Positions 1 to 8,073 of a stretch of 11,660 nucleotides of DNA are shown here, in pieces (position 1 is the first letter of the stretch; each line of letters begins with the position of its first letter). Location of the stretch: NCBI GenBank assembly GCA_910584035.1, contig CAJTZR010000056.1, forward strand, positions 1 through 11,660. Direction: 5' to 3'. The DNA comes from an uncultured Christensenella sp. GTDB lineage: Bacteria; Bacillota; Clostridia; Christensenellales; UBA3700. A model generated the notes under the pieces. It was given only the letters and a program-made list of their open reading frames with translations, ran no database searches and was not told the origin of the DNA. A program made the translations under genes and the position numbers.

Positions 1-2
1 AA

Positions 3-698
3 GAATTAATTAAATCTTTTCAAGGACTTTATAGAGAACTTGAGGGTTCTAACTTTATTATGTCCAATGAGATAATTACTAAAATACTTAAGTTCATTAC
101 CACAAATGAACCATTGTTTTTTGTGTATAAGCACGCTAACCAAAACTTTGATTTTGATAGTATTTTCAATGAATCTATGGTTACTGGCAGACTAAAATTG
201 CCAGATGATGAGTATAAAGTTATTGTTTTTGTAACAAAACTTCTACTTGATATTGATAGAGGAAAAATTGATTATTTTAATTTTCTTAAAAATACTTTCC
301 CAAGGATAGATTTAAATGATAGTTATTATGATTTTTGCAAAAGTATCATATATCCATATGTGAAAGCATTTGAAAAATTATTAAGTGTGGCAGATAGAGT
401 AGTGGCAATTGAAAATGTGGAGCAAGTTAAGTCATTGCCACGTCAGCTTGTGGAAATGTTGCAAAGTAATATAGTATCTATTTATGAGCAATTGGCAGAG
501 GATAGAGCATTATCTGAGCTTGCAAGACAAGAGATTACTGTAATACTTGAGGGGTTGAACCTATCAGTTGAAACTGGCAATGTTGTGCTTATAAAATCGC
601 TTTGGCTTGGTTTAAAATATGCTCTAGTTGCAAACAAAGCATATACAAGTCAAGTTAAAGCTTTTGAAAATGAACTAAAAAATTACAGCATTATTTAA
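3..698 (+). CDS. Hypothetical protein, 5' end outside window
   Basis: I do not recognise this protein. The frame is open from the left edge (codon at 3) to a TAA at 696-698. An ATG at 60 exists, but 19 sense codons precede it in frame and read naturally as protein (ELIKSFQGLYRELEGSNFI). The nearest purine-rich stretch, GAGGG at 42-46, is 13 bases from that ATG, so 60 is more likely an internal Met than the start. The visible part is about 231 residues. It looks soluble and mostly helical, with many Leu/Ile/Lys/Glu positions, and I see no signal peptide, membrane segment, Cys cluster or nucleotide-binding motif. It points towards pcrA but is separated from it by 430 bases, so it is probably not in the same operon. 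The existence of the gene is well supported; its function is unknown and its start lies outside the window. Confidence 0.75.
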   Translation, partial: ELIKSFQGLYRELEGSNFIMSNEIITKILKFITTNEPLFFVYKHANQNFDFDSIFNESMVTGRLKLPDDEYKVIVFVTKLLLDIDRGKIDYFNFLKNTFPRIDLNDSYYDFCKSIIYPYVKAFEKLLSVADRVVAIENVEQVKSLPRQLVEMLQSNIVSIYEQLAEDRALSELARQEITVILEGLNLSVETGNVVLIKSLWLGLKYALVANKAYTSQVKAFENELKNYSII

Positions 699-1128
699 AA
701 CCATAAAGAATAAATTGATGCATAGCTTTAAAAAAAATTATGTGAAAATACAATTTAATGCATTCCTTAAAAAGTTCTAATAATATTTTTAACAAAAGGG
801 TAGGAATAGGCAGAGAGATTGAGTTTAGACATTAATTTTGATAACATAATTTATAAAGTACAAATATAATAATTTTTATAAGATAATATTAAAACATATC
901 TAAATTAGTTAAAGTTGAAAATTAAGTTTTAGGTGTTGTATTATTTACCCGTGCTATTGTGCGGGTAAAATTGTATTTGAATATAGTTAAAAGAATTTGC
1001 TAAACTATGAATTTTATCAGTTAAAAGAAAGTAATTTTCAAGTGCATTTAATTAATGTAAAATGTTGAAAAGCAATTATTATGAAAGAAGTTGAAATAAA
1101 GAAAAAAGATAAAGACTAAGGAACAAAT
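699..1128. other. Gap between unknown gene and pcrA
   Basis: 430 bases, very AT-rich, with no convincing gene. It contains one clear hairpin (944-969, listed separately). Several weak promoter-like pairs lie upstream of pcrA: TTGAAA at 915-920 with TATTAT at 939-944; TTGAAT at 977-982 with TAAACT at 1001-1006; and TTTTCA at 1035-1040 with TAAAAT at 1058-1063 (17-base spacer). The last would give a leader of about 60 bases. None is near consensus at both boxes, so I do not choose between them. pcrA has an AAGGA ribosome binding site at 1118-1122. Confidence 0.5.
944..969 (+). terminator. 11-bp hairpin, possible terminator or leader structure
   Basis: TTTACCCGTGC (944-954) pairs with GTGCGGGTAAA (959-969) around the tetraloop TATT. 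There are 11 pairs, two of them G-U in RNA. It is the only G/C-rich structure in the gap. The bases that follow (ATTGTATTTG) are a poor U-run, so termination of the upstream gene is possible but not secure. Lying 160 bases before pcrA, it could instead be a leader hairpin. Confidence 0.4.
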
Positions 1129-3282
1129 ATGGATTATTCAAAACTATTAAATGAGGAACAACTTGCACCCGTTTATGATACTGAGGGACAAATTTTGGTA
1201 TTGGCGGGGGCAGGAAGCGGAAAAACACGAGTTTTAACACATAGGATATCGTATCTTTTAGACGAAAAGGGCGTTGAGGGGTATAATATCCTTGCTATAA
1301 CTTTTACGAATAAAGCCGCAAGAGAAATGCTTGAAAGAGTTGAAAACATAACTGGCAGAAGTGATGTGTGGGTATCAACATTCCACAGCTTTTGTGCTAA
1401 AATTTTGAGGTTTGAGATTGAGAAACTAGGTTATACAAGTAATTATTCTATTTTTACCTCATCCGATTCAACAAGGCTGATTAATAGAATTTTGAAAGCA
1501 CTTAATGTTGAGGAAAAGGAAAGTAAAATAATTAAGTCACATATAAGCAATGTCAAAAATATGGGTGTCAATATAGATGAATATTGTTTGGCACTTGGCG
1601 GTAAAAATAGTGATTTAGTAAGAGAAGTTTATATCCGCTATGAAAAAGAATTAAAGGAAAACAACGCACTTGATTTTGACGATTTGCTACTAAAAACTGT
1701 TGAATTGTTTAGAAAATATCCCGAAGTGCTTGAAAAATATCAAGAAAGATTTAGATATATTCACATTGATGAATTCCAAGATACAAATAAAATTCAGTTG
1801 TTGCTTGTAAGAATGCTTGCATTCAAACACCAAAACTTGTTTGTAGTAGGTGATGACGACCAAAGTATTTATGGCTGGCGTGGTGCAGAAGTTGGCAATA
1901 TTCTTAACTTTAAAAAGTATTATCCTGATTGCAGAATTTACAAGTTGCAACGCAATTATCGTAGTACACAAAATATACTTGATTGTGCCAACAAAGTTAT
2001 TGCTAAAAACAAGCAAAGAATGGGTAAGGAACTTTGGACTGGTGGTGACAAGGGTGTAAGAGTAGAGTATAAATCTTGCTACAACGACAAGGCGGAAGTT
2101 GATTATGTGCTTGGTGAGATTAGAAGTTTATGCGATTACAATGGTTATTCATTAAGTGACTTTGCCATTTTGGTAAGACTTAACAGCTTAACTCGTAATT
2201 TTGAGGAAAGTATGAATATGTATGGCATAAAATATAAGTTGATAGGTGGCTTTAAGTTTTATGACCGAAAAGAGATACTTGACACTATTGCATATCTAAG
2301 AGTAGTTGCAAATCCTTTGGATAGCGAAAGCATTGTTAGAATTATTAATTTCCCTAAACGAGGTATTGGTGATACTGCTATTCAGAGGCTAAGAGATTAT
2401 TGTTCTGCAAGTGGCAAAAATATGATAACCGCATTGCTAGAGATTGAGGATAATGAAGTTCTTACTAAATCAATGAAAGAAAAGTTCGCTAAATTTACAA
2501 ACTTAATTGTAGATTTAATGCGTGCAAAACTGGATAAAAGTTTTGAGGAATTTGCCAAATATTTGCTTGAAAAAGTTGACTTTTATTCTGCATATGATAT
2601 TGACAATCCAGAAGATAAAAACAAACTTGAAAATATTGACGAGTTTATGACAATAATACACGAGTATTGCGAGGCTAATGAGGGTGCTACTCTTGAGGAC
2701 TTTATGCAATCAATTTCCTTAGTGAGTGATACAGATGAGGAAGAGGGCGGTTCATATGTAACATTAGCTACTGTCCACGGCGTAAAAGGACTTGAGTATA
2801 AAGTAGTATTTATTGTAGGTTGTGAGGAAAATGTTTTTCCAAGCAGTAAAGCTTTAAATAATCCAGCAGAAATGGAAGAGGAAAGACGTTGTATGTATGT
2901 CGCAATCACTAGGGCTCAAGAAAGATTGTACCTTACAAGTGCGGGTAATCGTTTTAGGTTTGGTAAAGTTGAGTATAACTTGGTAAGTAGGTTTGTTGAG
3001 GAAGCGGAACTCATTAAACCAGACCCAACTAAATTTAAAACAATCAAAGTTTCCGAATATGCAAATATCCCTAAAGAGCGTCCAAAAACTATGCCAAACA
3101 CTATACGTACCGATTTGCAAAAAGACTTATCAGTGTTTAAGGTAGGCAGTGTTGTAATTCACTCAAGATATGGCGAGGGCATTATAACAGCACTAGACGG
3201 AACAACGGCTACAATCGCATTTGGAAAGCTTGGTAATAAAAACTTTAATTTGGAATTAGCACCAATAAAATTGAAAGATTAG
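1129..3282 (+). CDS. pcrA: PcrA/UvrD-type ATP-dependent 3'-5' DNA helicase
   Basis: Superfamily 1A helicase of 717 residues that unwinds DNA in repair and helps remove obstacles such as stalled RNA polymerase and recombinase filaments. Motifs appear in the expected order: Q-motif LNEEQ (7-11), Walker A AGAGSGKT (26-33), motif Ia TFTNKAA (58-64), TFHSFC (84-89), Walker B DEFQDTN (214-220), motif III GDDDQSIYGWRGA (241-253), motif IV LQRNYRS (273-279), motif V VHGVKGLE (549-556) and motif VI MYVAITRA (589-596). The C-terminal segment (about 670-717, FKVGSVVIHSRYGEGII...) matches the Tudor-like domain of PcrA that contacts RNA polymerase, which separates it from Rep and RecB relatives. The length is slightly short but normal. 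The ATG has AAGGA 6 bases upstream. ligA follows 72 bases downstream, the usual Firmicutes arrangement. Confidence 0.96.
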   Translation: MDYSKLLNEEQLAPVYDTEGQILVLAGAGSGKTRVLTHRISYLLDEKGVEGYNILAITFTNKAAREMLERVENITGRSDVWVSTFHSFCAKILRFEIEKLGYTSNYSIFTSSDSTRLINRILKALNVEEKESKIIKSHISNVKNMGVNIDEYCLALGGKNSDLVREVYIRYEKELKENNALDFDDLLLKTVELFRKYPEVLEKYQERFRYIHIDEFQDTNKIQLLLVRMLAFKHQNLFVVGDDDQSIYGWRGAEVGNILNFKKYYPDCRIYKLQRNYRSTQNILDCANKVIAKNKQRMGKELWTGGDKGVRVEYKSCYNDKAEVDYVLGEIRSLCDYNGYSLSDFAILVRLNSLTRNFEESMNMYGIKYKLIGGFKFYDRKEILDTIAYLRVVANPLDSESIVRIINFPKRGIGDTAIQRLRDYCSASGKNMITALLEIEDNEVLTKSMKEKFAKFTNLIVDLMRAKLDKSFEEFAKYLLEKVDFYSAYDIDNPEDKNKLENIDEFMTIIHEYCEANEGATLEDFMQSISLVSDTDEEEGGSYVTLATVHGVKGLEYKVVFIVGCEENVFPSSKALNNPAEMEEERRCMYVAITRAQERLYLTSAGNRFRFGKVEYNLVSRFVEEAELIKPDPTKFKTIKVSEYANIPKERPKTMPNTIRTDLQKDLSVFKVGSVVIHSRYGEGIITALDGTTATIAFGKLGNKNFNLELAPIKLKD

Positions 3283-3354
3283 TTGTAAAAATATGTAAAA
3301 ACCATTCAAAAATCGATATTAAATAAAAAAAGTTAGCATTATGGTAGGTAAATT

Positions 3355-5298
3355 ATGGATAGAATGACTGAATTAGTACAATTATTAAATGACTATGCGT
3401 ATAAGTATTATACCTTGGACGAACCAGTAGTTTCGGATAAGGAATATGACATTTTATATGACGAACTTTTAGAGCTAGAAAAAGCAAGCGGAGTTGTTTT
3501 GCCAAATTCTCCAACACACAGAGTTGGTGGCGAATTACTAAAACAATTTGAAAGTTATGAGCATAAGCAAAAATTGTATTCACTTTCCAAAAGCCAAACA
3601 AGTGAGGAGTTGGAAAGCTGGTGGAATAGATGTGCTAATGCTTTAAATGTACAAAACTTTTTGTGTTCAGTTGAATATAAATATGACGGCTTAACAGTTA
3701 ATTTATCATATAAAGACGGCGTGCTTGTAAGAGCGACTACAAGAGGTAATGGCGTTAAAGGTGAAATAGTTACAAGTGGTGCAAAAACTATTAGAACTAT
3801 TCCTTTGACTATACCTTTTAAAGGTGAAATTGAAGTTCAAGGCGAGTGCATTATGAGATTGTCTGAACTTGAAAAGTATAATAAAACTCACGATGTACAT
3901 TTAAAACACGCAAGGAATGCCGCGGCTGGTGCATTGAGAAATCTTGACCCAAAAGTTACTGCAGAAAGGCACCTTGATTTTATGGCTTATAGTGTAGGTT
4001 ATTCAGATATTGCATTTAATAGTCAAAAAGAAATGGTTGACTTTTTAGTGGAAAATAAGTTTAGAATTGGTGATTTTGTGCATTATGCTGACAATATGCA
4101 AGATATAAAAGCTTTGTTAGCTGAAATTGAGGGCAATAGGTCAAATTTAGATTATTTGATTGATGGTTCGGTTATAAAAATTAATGAACAAAAATATCGT
4201 AACGAATTAGGTTTTACTGAAAAATCACCACGTTGGGCAATAGCTTACAAGTATGAGGCGGAAGAGGTAACAACCATTTTAAAGGACGTGGTTTGGCAAG
4301 TGTCAAGAACAGGCAAACTTAATCCACTTGCTGTGCTTGAACCAGTTGAGTTATGTGGTGCTACAGTATCAAGAGCAACTTTGAATAACCTTGACGATAT
4401 AGCTAAAAAAGGTGTTAAAATTGGTAGCCGTGTTTTTGTAAGACGTAGTAATGATGTTATTCCAGAAATATTGGGAGTGGCAGAGGATAATGGCGGTACT
4501 CCAATTGTTCCACCAAAATATTGTCCATATTGCGGTGGTAAGGTTGAGGTAAATGGAGCATTTGTTTACTGCACAAATAAGGATGATTGCGGTGCTGTGC
4601 ATATGTCACGCCTTGACCACTTTGCTAGCAAAGAAGCAATGAATATTGAGGGACTATCTGAAAAAACAATATTGCAATTATATAACTTAGGCTTTATTAA
4701 AGATATTGATGATATTTACGATTTGACAGCAGAACAACTCGCACAAGCTGAAGGCTTTAAGGATAAAAAAATATCTAACATTTTAAAAGCGATTGAAAAT
4801 AGTAAAAATGTAACTTTGGATAATTTTATCTATTCTTTAGGTATTGCAAATATAGGTAAAAAGTCTGCGAAACAGCTTGCGGATAAGTTTAAGTCATTGG
4901 AAAATTTGCAATCTGCAAGCATAGACGATATACTTGCTTTGGATGATTTTGGTGAGATTATGGCACAAAGCGTTTACAATTATTTTGCAAGTCCGTCTGC
5001 TAGACGATTAATAGAAAATTTATTGAAAAAAGGTGTGAAAATCGAGTTTAAAGAGCAAAAAGAGGGTGTTTTGACTGGCTTTAATATTTGCTTAACGGGT
5101 AGTATTTCTATCCCACGAAGTAAGGCAAAACAACTTATTACCGATAACGGCGGTAGCGTGTCAGATAGTGTATCTAAAAATGTCAATATAGTAGTTTATG
5201 GTGAGGACGCTGGCTCAAAACTTGAAAAAGCCAAAAAGCTAGGAATAGAACTTTGGACAGAACAACAATTCTTTGAAAAAATTGATTATAAAGGCTGA
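3355..5298 (+). CDS. ligA: NAD-dependent DNA ligase LigA
   Basis: Seals nicks in duplex DNA during replication and repair, using NAD+ as AMP donor. All LigA domains are present in 647 residues. The Ia NAD-binding region has YYTLDEPVVSDKEYD (about 18-32). The adenylation motif KYDG (109-112) carries the lysine that becomes adenylated. RNAAAGALRNLDP and SPRWAIAYKYEAEE follow, then an OB-fold region with WQVSRTGKLNP, a four-Cys zinc finger (C390, C393, C406, C412), helix-hairpin-helix repeats (about 420-560, for example GIANIGKKSA), and a C-terminal BRCT domain (about 572-647) starting LTGFNICLTGS. One oddity is that the usual TRGDG motif reads TRGNG (129-133) and the following GED reads GEI. 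The start at 3355 has GGTAGGT upstream. It is probably co-transcribed with pcrA, since no hairpin lies between them. Confidence 0.97.
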   Translation: MDRMTELVQLLNDYAYKYYTLDEPVVSDKEYDILYDELLELEKASGVVLPNSPTHRVGGELLKQFESYEHKQKLYSLSKSQTSEELESWWNRCANALNVQNFLCSVEYKYDGLTVNLSYKDGVLVRATTRGNGVKGEIVTSGAKTIRTIPLTIPFKGEIEVQGECIMRLSELEKYNKTHDVHLKHARNAAAGALRNLDPKVTAERHLDFMAYSVGYSDIAFNSQKEMVDFLVENKFRIGDFVHYADNMQDIKALLAEIEGNRSNLDYLIDGSVIKINEQKYRNELGFTEKSPRWAIAYKYEAEEVTTILKDVVWQVSRTGKLNPLAVLEPVELCGATVSRATLNNLDDIAKKGVKIGSRVFVRRSNDVIPEILGVAEDNGGTPIVPPKYCPYCGGKVEVNGAFVYCTNKDDCGAVHMSRLDHFASKEAMNIEGLSEKTILQLYNLGFIKDIDDIYDLTAEQLAQAEGFKDKKISNILKAIENSKNVTLDNFIYSLGIANIGKKSAKQLADKFKSLENLQSASIDDILALDDFGEIMAQSVYNYFASPSARRLIENLLKKGVKIEFKEQKEGVLTGFNICLTGSISIPRSKAKQLITDNGGSVSDSVSKNVNIVVYGEDAGSKLEKAKKLGIELWTEQQFFEKIDYKG

Positions 5299-5333
5299 AT
5301 AATAAATAATTACTAATAATTTGCTGTTTTAAC

Positions 5334-5444
5334 AATTTGATTGATTATTACAAAAAATTGAGTGTTATAAAAGTAGTTTTATAAAACAATTGATGTAAAA
5401 TGTTACTAATTTTGTTGAAAATATAATATTAAATCAATCAAATT
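5334..5444. repeat. 13-bp inverted repeat in ligA 3' region
   Basis: AATTTGATTGATT (5334-5346) is exactly inverted as AATCAATCAAATT (5432-5444). Each arm is also followed by ATTATTACAA in direct orientation (5344-5353 and 5442-5451). Between the arms is a small A/T hairpin, TTATAAAA-GTAG-TTTTATAA (5365-5384). Together they could fold as one extended structure after ligA. The pairs are almost all A-T, so stability is modest and function is unknown. Confidence 0.4.
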
Positions 5445-5462
5445 ATTACAATTTAACCTATT

Positions 5463-5478
5463 ATTAATTTTCTTTTGT
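5463..5478 (+). repeat. Left copy of 16-bp direct repeat flanking cassette
   Basis: ATTAATTTTCTTTTGT occurs here and, exact and in the same orientation, at 10688-10703. The two copies lie just outside the two ends of the four-gene restriction-modification operon (5530-10650), 5.2 kb apart. This resembles a duplicated insertion or attachment site, though no integrase or transposase is present. Matching is exact over 16 bases and fails at the next base on both sides. Confidence 0.5.
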
Positions 5479-5487
5479 CCGTACACA

Positions 5488-5520
5488 AAAAATATGGCTA
5501 CCATTAGTAGTCATATTTTT
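5488..5520. terminator. Bidirectional intrinsic terminator, ligA / nuclease-helicase
   Basis: A 14-bp stem with one G-U pair: 5488-5501 (A-run, then TATGGCTAC) pairs with 5507-5520 (GTAGTCATA, then T-run) around loop CATTA. The arms end in A-runs and T-runs, so it gives a U-tract in both directions; on the + strand the tail reads TTTTTGTTTT. It sits between two convergent operons, 190 bases after the ligA stop and 9 bases after the stop of the - strand nuclease-helicase gene, and so probably ends both. Confidence 0.88.
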
Positions 5521-5529
5521 GTTTTATAA

Positions 5530-8061
5530 TTAAATTTTTCTTAATTCTGGATAATCAATTGAAGTATCCCAACCGCCGATAGTTTCATCTTCGTGTTTGT
5601 TAATACCTGCGTAACTTAAGCTACTATCTTCATATCGTCTAAATTGAAATACAGCGTCATTCATAATACTTGCATTGAAAAGTCCCAATGAAGTTAGTAA
5701 TTCAAAATCACTAATTTCAAGTCCTGTTACTTTTTTAAACAAACCTGGTTCAAGTTGAGTAATAACATCTCGTAACACTTGCTCACGGAAGTCAGTAAGA
5801 TACATAAAGATAGGTATACGGGTTGCAAATTTAATAAGCTTTTCTTGAATTTGTTTGCGTTTTGATTTATATTCTTTTTCTTCTGCTGAGATTTCTTTCT
5901 TTTCTTTATCAGTCAAATTACGCCCTTCATTTGTTGCCTCTTTTTTTACTTTTTTTACAGCATTTGACTTATTGATAATTATTTCAATATCGCTTTGCAT
6001 ATTAAGATTACGAAACCCCTCTATACTCATTAATGCATCCATTGCTTTTGGATTGTTTAATAATCTTTCAAGAGTTGCATTTTCAACATTGACTAGACAA
6101 GCACTTTCCCATCTGCGGGCAAGTAGAGTAGCAGTAGTTCCGCTTGTAGCAATATCAAGCAATTCACCTGGACTAATATTCTTCATAGTCATTCCATCAT
6201 AAGAAAGTACTGGTAAAAATTGAATAAAATCTGCAACTTTCTTTTCTGGATTAGTATCGCTTATATCTAGTCTGCAAGAATATTCTTGAATTTGTCTTAA
6301 TGCTCGGTCTGGTGCAAAATCAAATATGTAACATTCTTTTTTTATTATTTCGTCTTCATTTGGATTTAAGCCTGTTGGATTTTTTAAAGTCCAAGGTGAT
6401 TGCACACGAAAAGCTGACTGAAAATATGTTTCTGGACTTGACAAGTTGCGAAGCATAAATATCCCAGTCCAAGGTTTTATAGTTACTCCAGTTGTCAGTT
6501 TACCGCAAGATAAGGTAATCGTTTTTGTGTTTAGTGGTTCGGTTGTCATTGCTTTTTTAACGGGAATAAGTGCATCAAGTCCAACACCTGCACGATTTCC
6601 AGCAGCAACTACAATATTATAATGTTGATAGAAAGTGTTTTGCTTTTCTTTAAGCAAATTATTCATAGCATAACAACTTGCTACATTTGGTAAAAACCAA
6701 AATGTATGTTGTAGCACCTCTTGCAAATTAGCTTTGTTAGTTGTAAATGGCAATATTGCTTTTTCTGCACCTTGTTTTAAATTATCAATAGTTGTTTCTG
6801 AAAAACTACCTCGAATTAAATCTAGCCATTTTTGAACTTCTTCTTTATTTACAAATTCTGCCTTGTCATATTCACCCTTTGCCGAGAAGAAAGTGTTTAA
6901 ATCAAATTCATTATATTCACCACGCAATGCAATTTCCCGTATGCTATCGGGTAGTTGGTAAGTCATTAGTACCATTCTTGGTAAGCTTGCATATGGGTTG
7001 TTTGCTCCTATCCAAGATTCCTTTGCGTTTTGCTCATCACTATATGTCCAGTTGAAAATTTGGTCTTCCATAAATTCACCATTCGCAATTGCACGGAATG
7101 GTGTGCCAGATAAGTACAAATAATAACTTGTAGTGATAGGCATTATTTCTTCTACATCGCTTTCAGTTTGGTTGTCTGTGAAAATTTTGTTTGAAACATC
7201 TTTTTCATAGTCATCTTTTTCAAACAAGTCTTTTGCACTATTTCTCCAAGCACCAAAATGGTATTCGTCAAAAACTACTAAGTCCCAGTTGGTTGTATGC
7301 ACCCATTCGTTTTTAGCCTTAATCATACCATCTTTAAGTCCAAGGTAGTCTTGAAATGAGCCAAAACAAACAATAGGCTTGTCTTTATCACAATTTTCGC
7401 CAGTTAAAGCAGTATGTCTTGAAACAAATTGCCAACCTTCAAAATCTATATGTTGCTTTAAATCTTCTTCCCAAGAACTTTCAACTGCAGGCTTAAAAGT
7501 TAATATCAAAATTCTTTTTAAATCCATTTGCTTTGCAAGTTCATAAGTAGTAAAAGTTTTGCCAAAACGCATTTTTGCATTCCACAAAAAGTGAGGTACA
7601 ATTTTTGGGTTATTTCTTTTAATATCTTTAAAATAAGCAATAGTTTTGTCAATAGCATTTTGTTGTTCAGGACGTAATTTAAAGTTTTGTGTACGTTGTT
7701 CAGCGTTTTGAATATTGTTTTTAAGTGTAAATACTGCCGATTCCACATCTTTTACAGAACATTTAAACCATTCAGTATCTTTGCCATTTTGGTCGCTTAA
7801 TTGTTCAAAGCCTTGTTTTACAAGAACTCTATGTACATCTCGGTCAGTAAAGTATGAACCATCTTCACGCATAGAACTCTCTGCAAAAACAATTTTATAT
7901 GGCAATTCACCTGGTCTTAAAATAGGATATTGGCTTGCAACTCTATCTTCAACACTAGTGGTAGTATAACCAATCTTTAACATTCCGCTATAAATTGGGT
8001 TATTATCTTCATACGCATAAATTTGCGGTTTTATCTGTCTTGGAAAAAATTCTTTAGTCAT
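5530..8061 (-). CDS. GIY-YIG (T5orf172-like) nuclease fused to SF2 helicase; restriction subunit
   Basis: Probable ATP-dependent restriction subunit of 843 residues. The N-terminal 115 or so residues look like a GIY-YIG nuclease of the T5orf172/MUG113 type: IYAY (14-17), MLKIGYTT (27-34), DR (39-40), a DVH segment (75-77) and TEWF (96-99). These include candidate catalytic Tyr, Arg40 and Glu97. A superfamily 2 helicase follows: LRPEQQNAI (129-137), a Walker A variant AKMRFGKTFTT (162-172), DEYHFGAWR (265-273), LSGTPFRA (317-324), GKLTTGVTI (520-528) and QSAFRVQSPW (548-557). Residues about 690-745 are rich in Lys and Glu and probably form a coiled coil. The region beyond 560 is otherwise unassigned. 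No PD-(D/E)xK motif is evident, so cutting would fall to the GIY-YIG domain. The start has GAGGT 9 bases upstream, overlapping the stop of the preceding gene. It is the last gene of the operon, ending at a terminator. Confidence 0.88.
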   Translation of the reverse strand: MTKEFFPRQIKPQIYAYEDNNPIYSGMLKIGYTTTSVEDRVASQYPILRPGELPYKIVFAESSMREDGSYFTDRDVHRVLVKQGFEQLSDQNGKDTEWFKCSVKDVESAVFTLKNNIQNAEQRTQNFKLRPEQQNAIDKTIAYFKDIKRNNPKIVPHFLWNAKMRFGKTFTTYELAKQMDLKRILILTFKPAVESSWEEDLKQHIDFEGWQFVSRHTALTGENCDKDKPIVCFGSFQDYLGLKDGMIKAKNEWVHTTNWDLVVFDEYHFGAWRNSAKDLFEKDDYEKDVSNKIFTDNQTESDVEEIMPITTSYYLYLSGTPFRAIANGEFMEDQIFNWTYSDEQNAKESWIGANNPYASLPRMVLMTYQLPDSIREIALRGEYNEFDLNTFFSAKGEYDKAEFVNKEEVQKWLDLIRGSFSETTIDNLKQGAEKAILPFTTNKANLQEVLQHTFWFLPNVASCYAMNNLLKEKQNTFYQHYNIVVAAGNRAGVGLDALIPVKKAMTTEPLNTKTITLSCGKLTTGVTIKPWTGIFMLRNLSSPETYFQSAFRVQSPWTLKNPTGLNPNEDEIIKKECYIFDFAPDRALRQIQEYSCRLDISDTNPEKKVADFIQFLPVLSYDGMTMKNISPGELLDIATSGTTATLLARRWESACLVNVENATLERLLNNPKAMDALMSIEGFRNLNMQSDIEIIINKSNAVKKVKKEATNEGRNLTDKEKKEISAEEKEYKSKRKQIQEKLIKFATRIPIFMYLTDFREQVLRDVITQLEPGLFKKVTGLEISDFELLTSLGLFNASIMNDAVFQFRRYEDSSLSYAGINKHEDETIGGWDTSIDYPELRKI

Positions 8062-8073
8062 TTATATTTTACC

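Noticed and set aside
60..62. ATG at 60 as the start of the first gene
   Set aside because: The frame is open to the window edge with protein-like codons, and there is no well-spaced ribosome binding site, so the true start is probably upstream.
988..1001. 14-base match TAAAAGAATTTGCT shared with 10911-10924, upstream of pcrA and yicC
   Set aside because: It is a single low-complexity match with no other shared context or regulatory feature, so it could be chance in A/T-rich gaps.
1081..1119. A 12-codon frame (MKEVEIKKKDKD) ending just before the pcrA ribosome binding site, possibly a leader peptide
   Set aside because: It has no ribosome binding site and is simple A/G-rich sequence, so a chance frame is more likely.
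5855..6202. A 115-codon + strand frame, and other long frames opposite the large genes
   Set aside because: They lie wholly inside strongly supported genes, lack ribosome binding sites and show no recognisable motifs.
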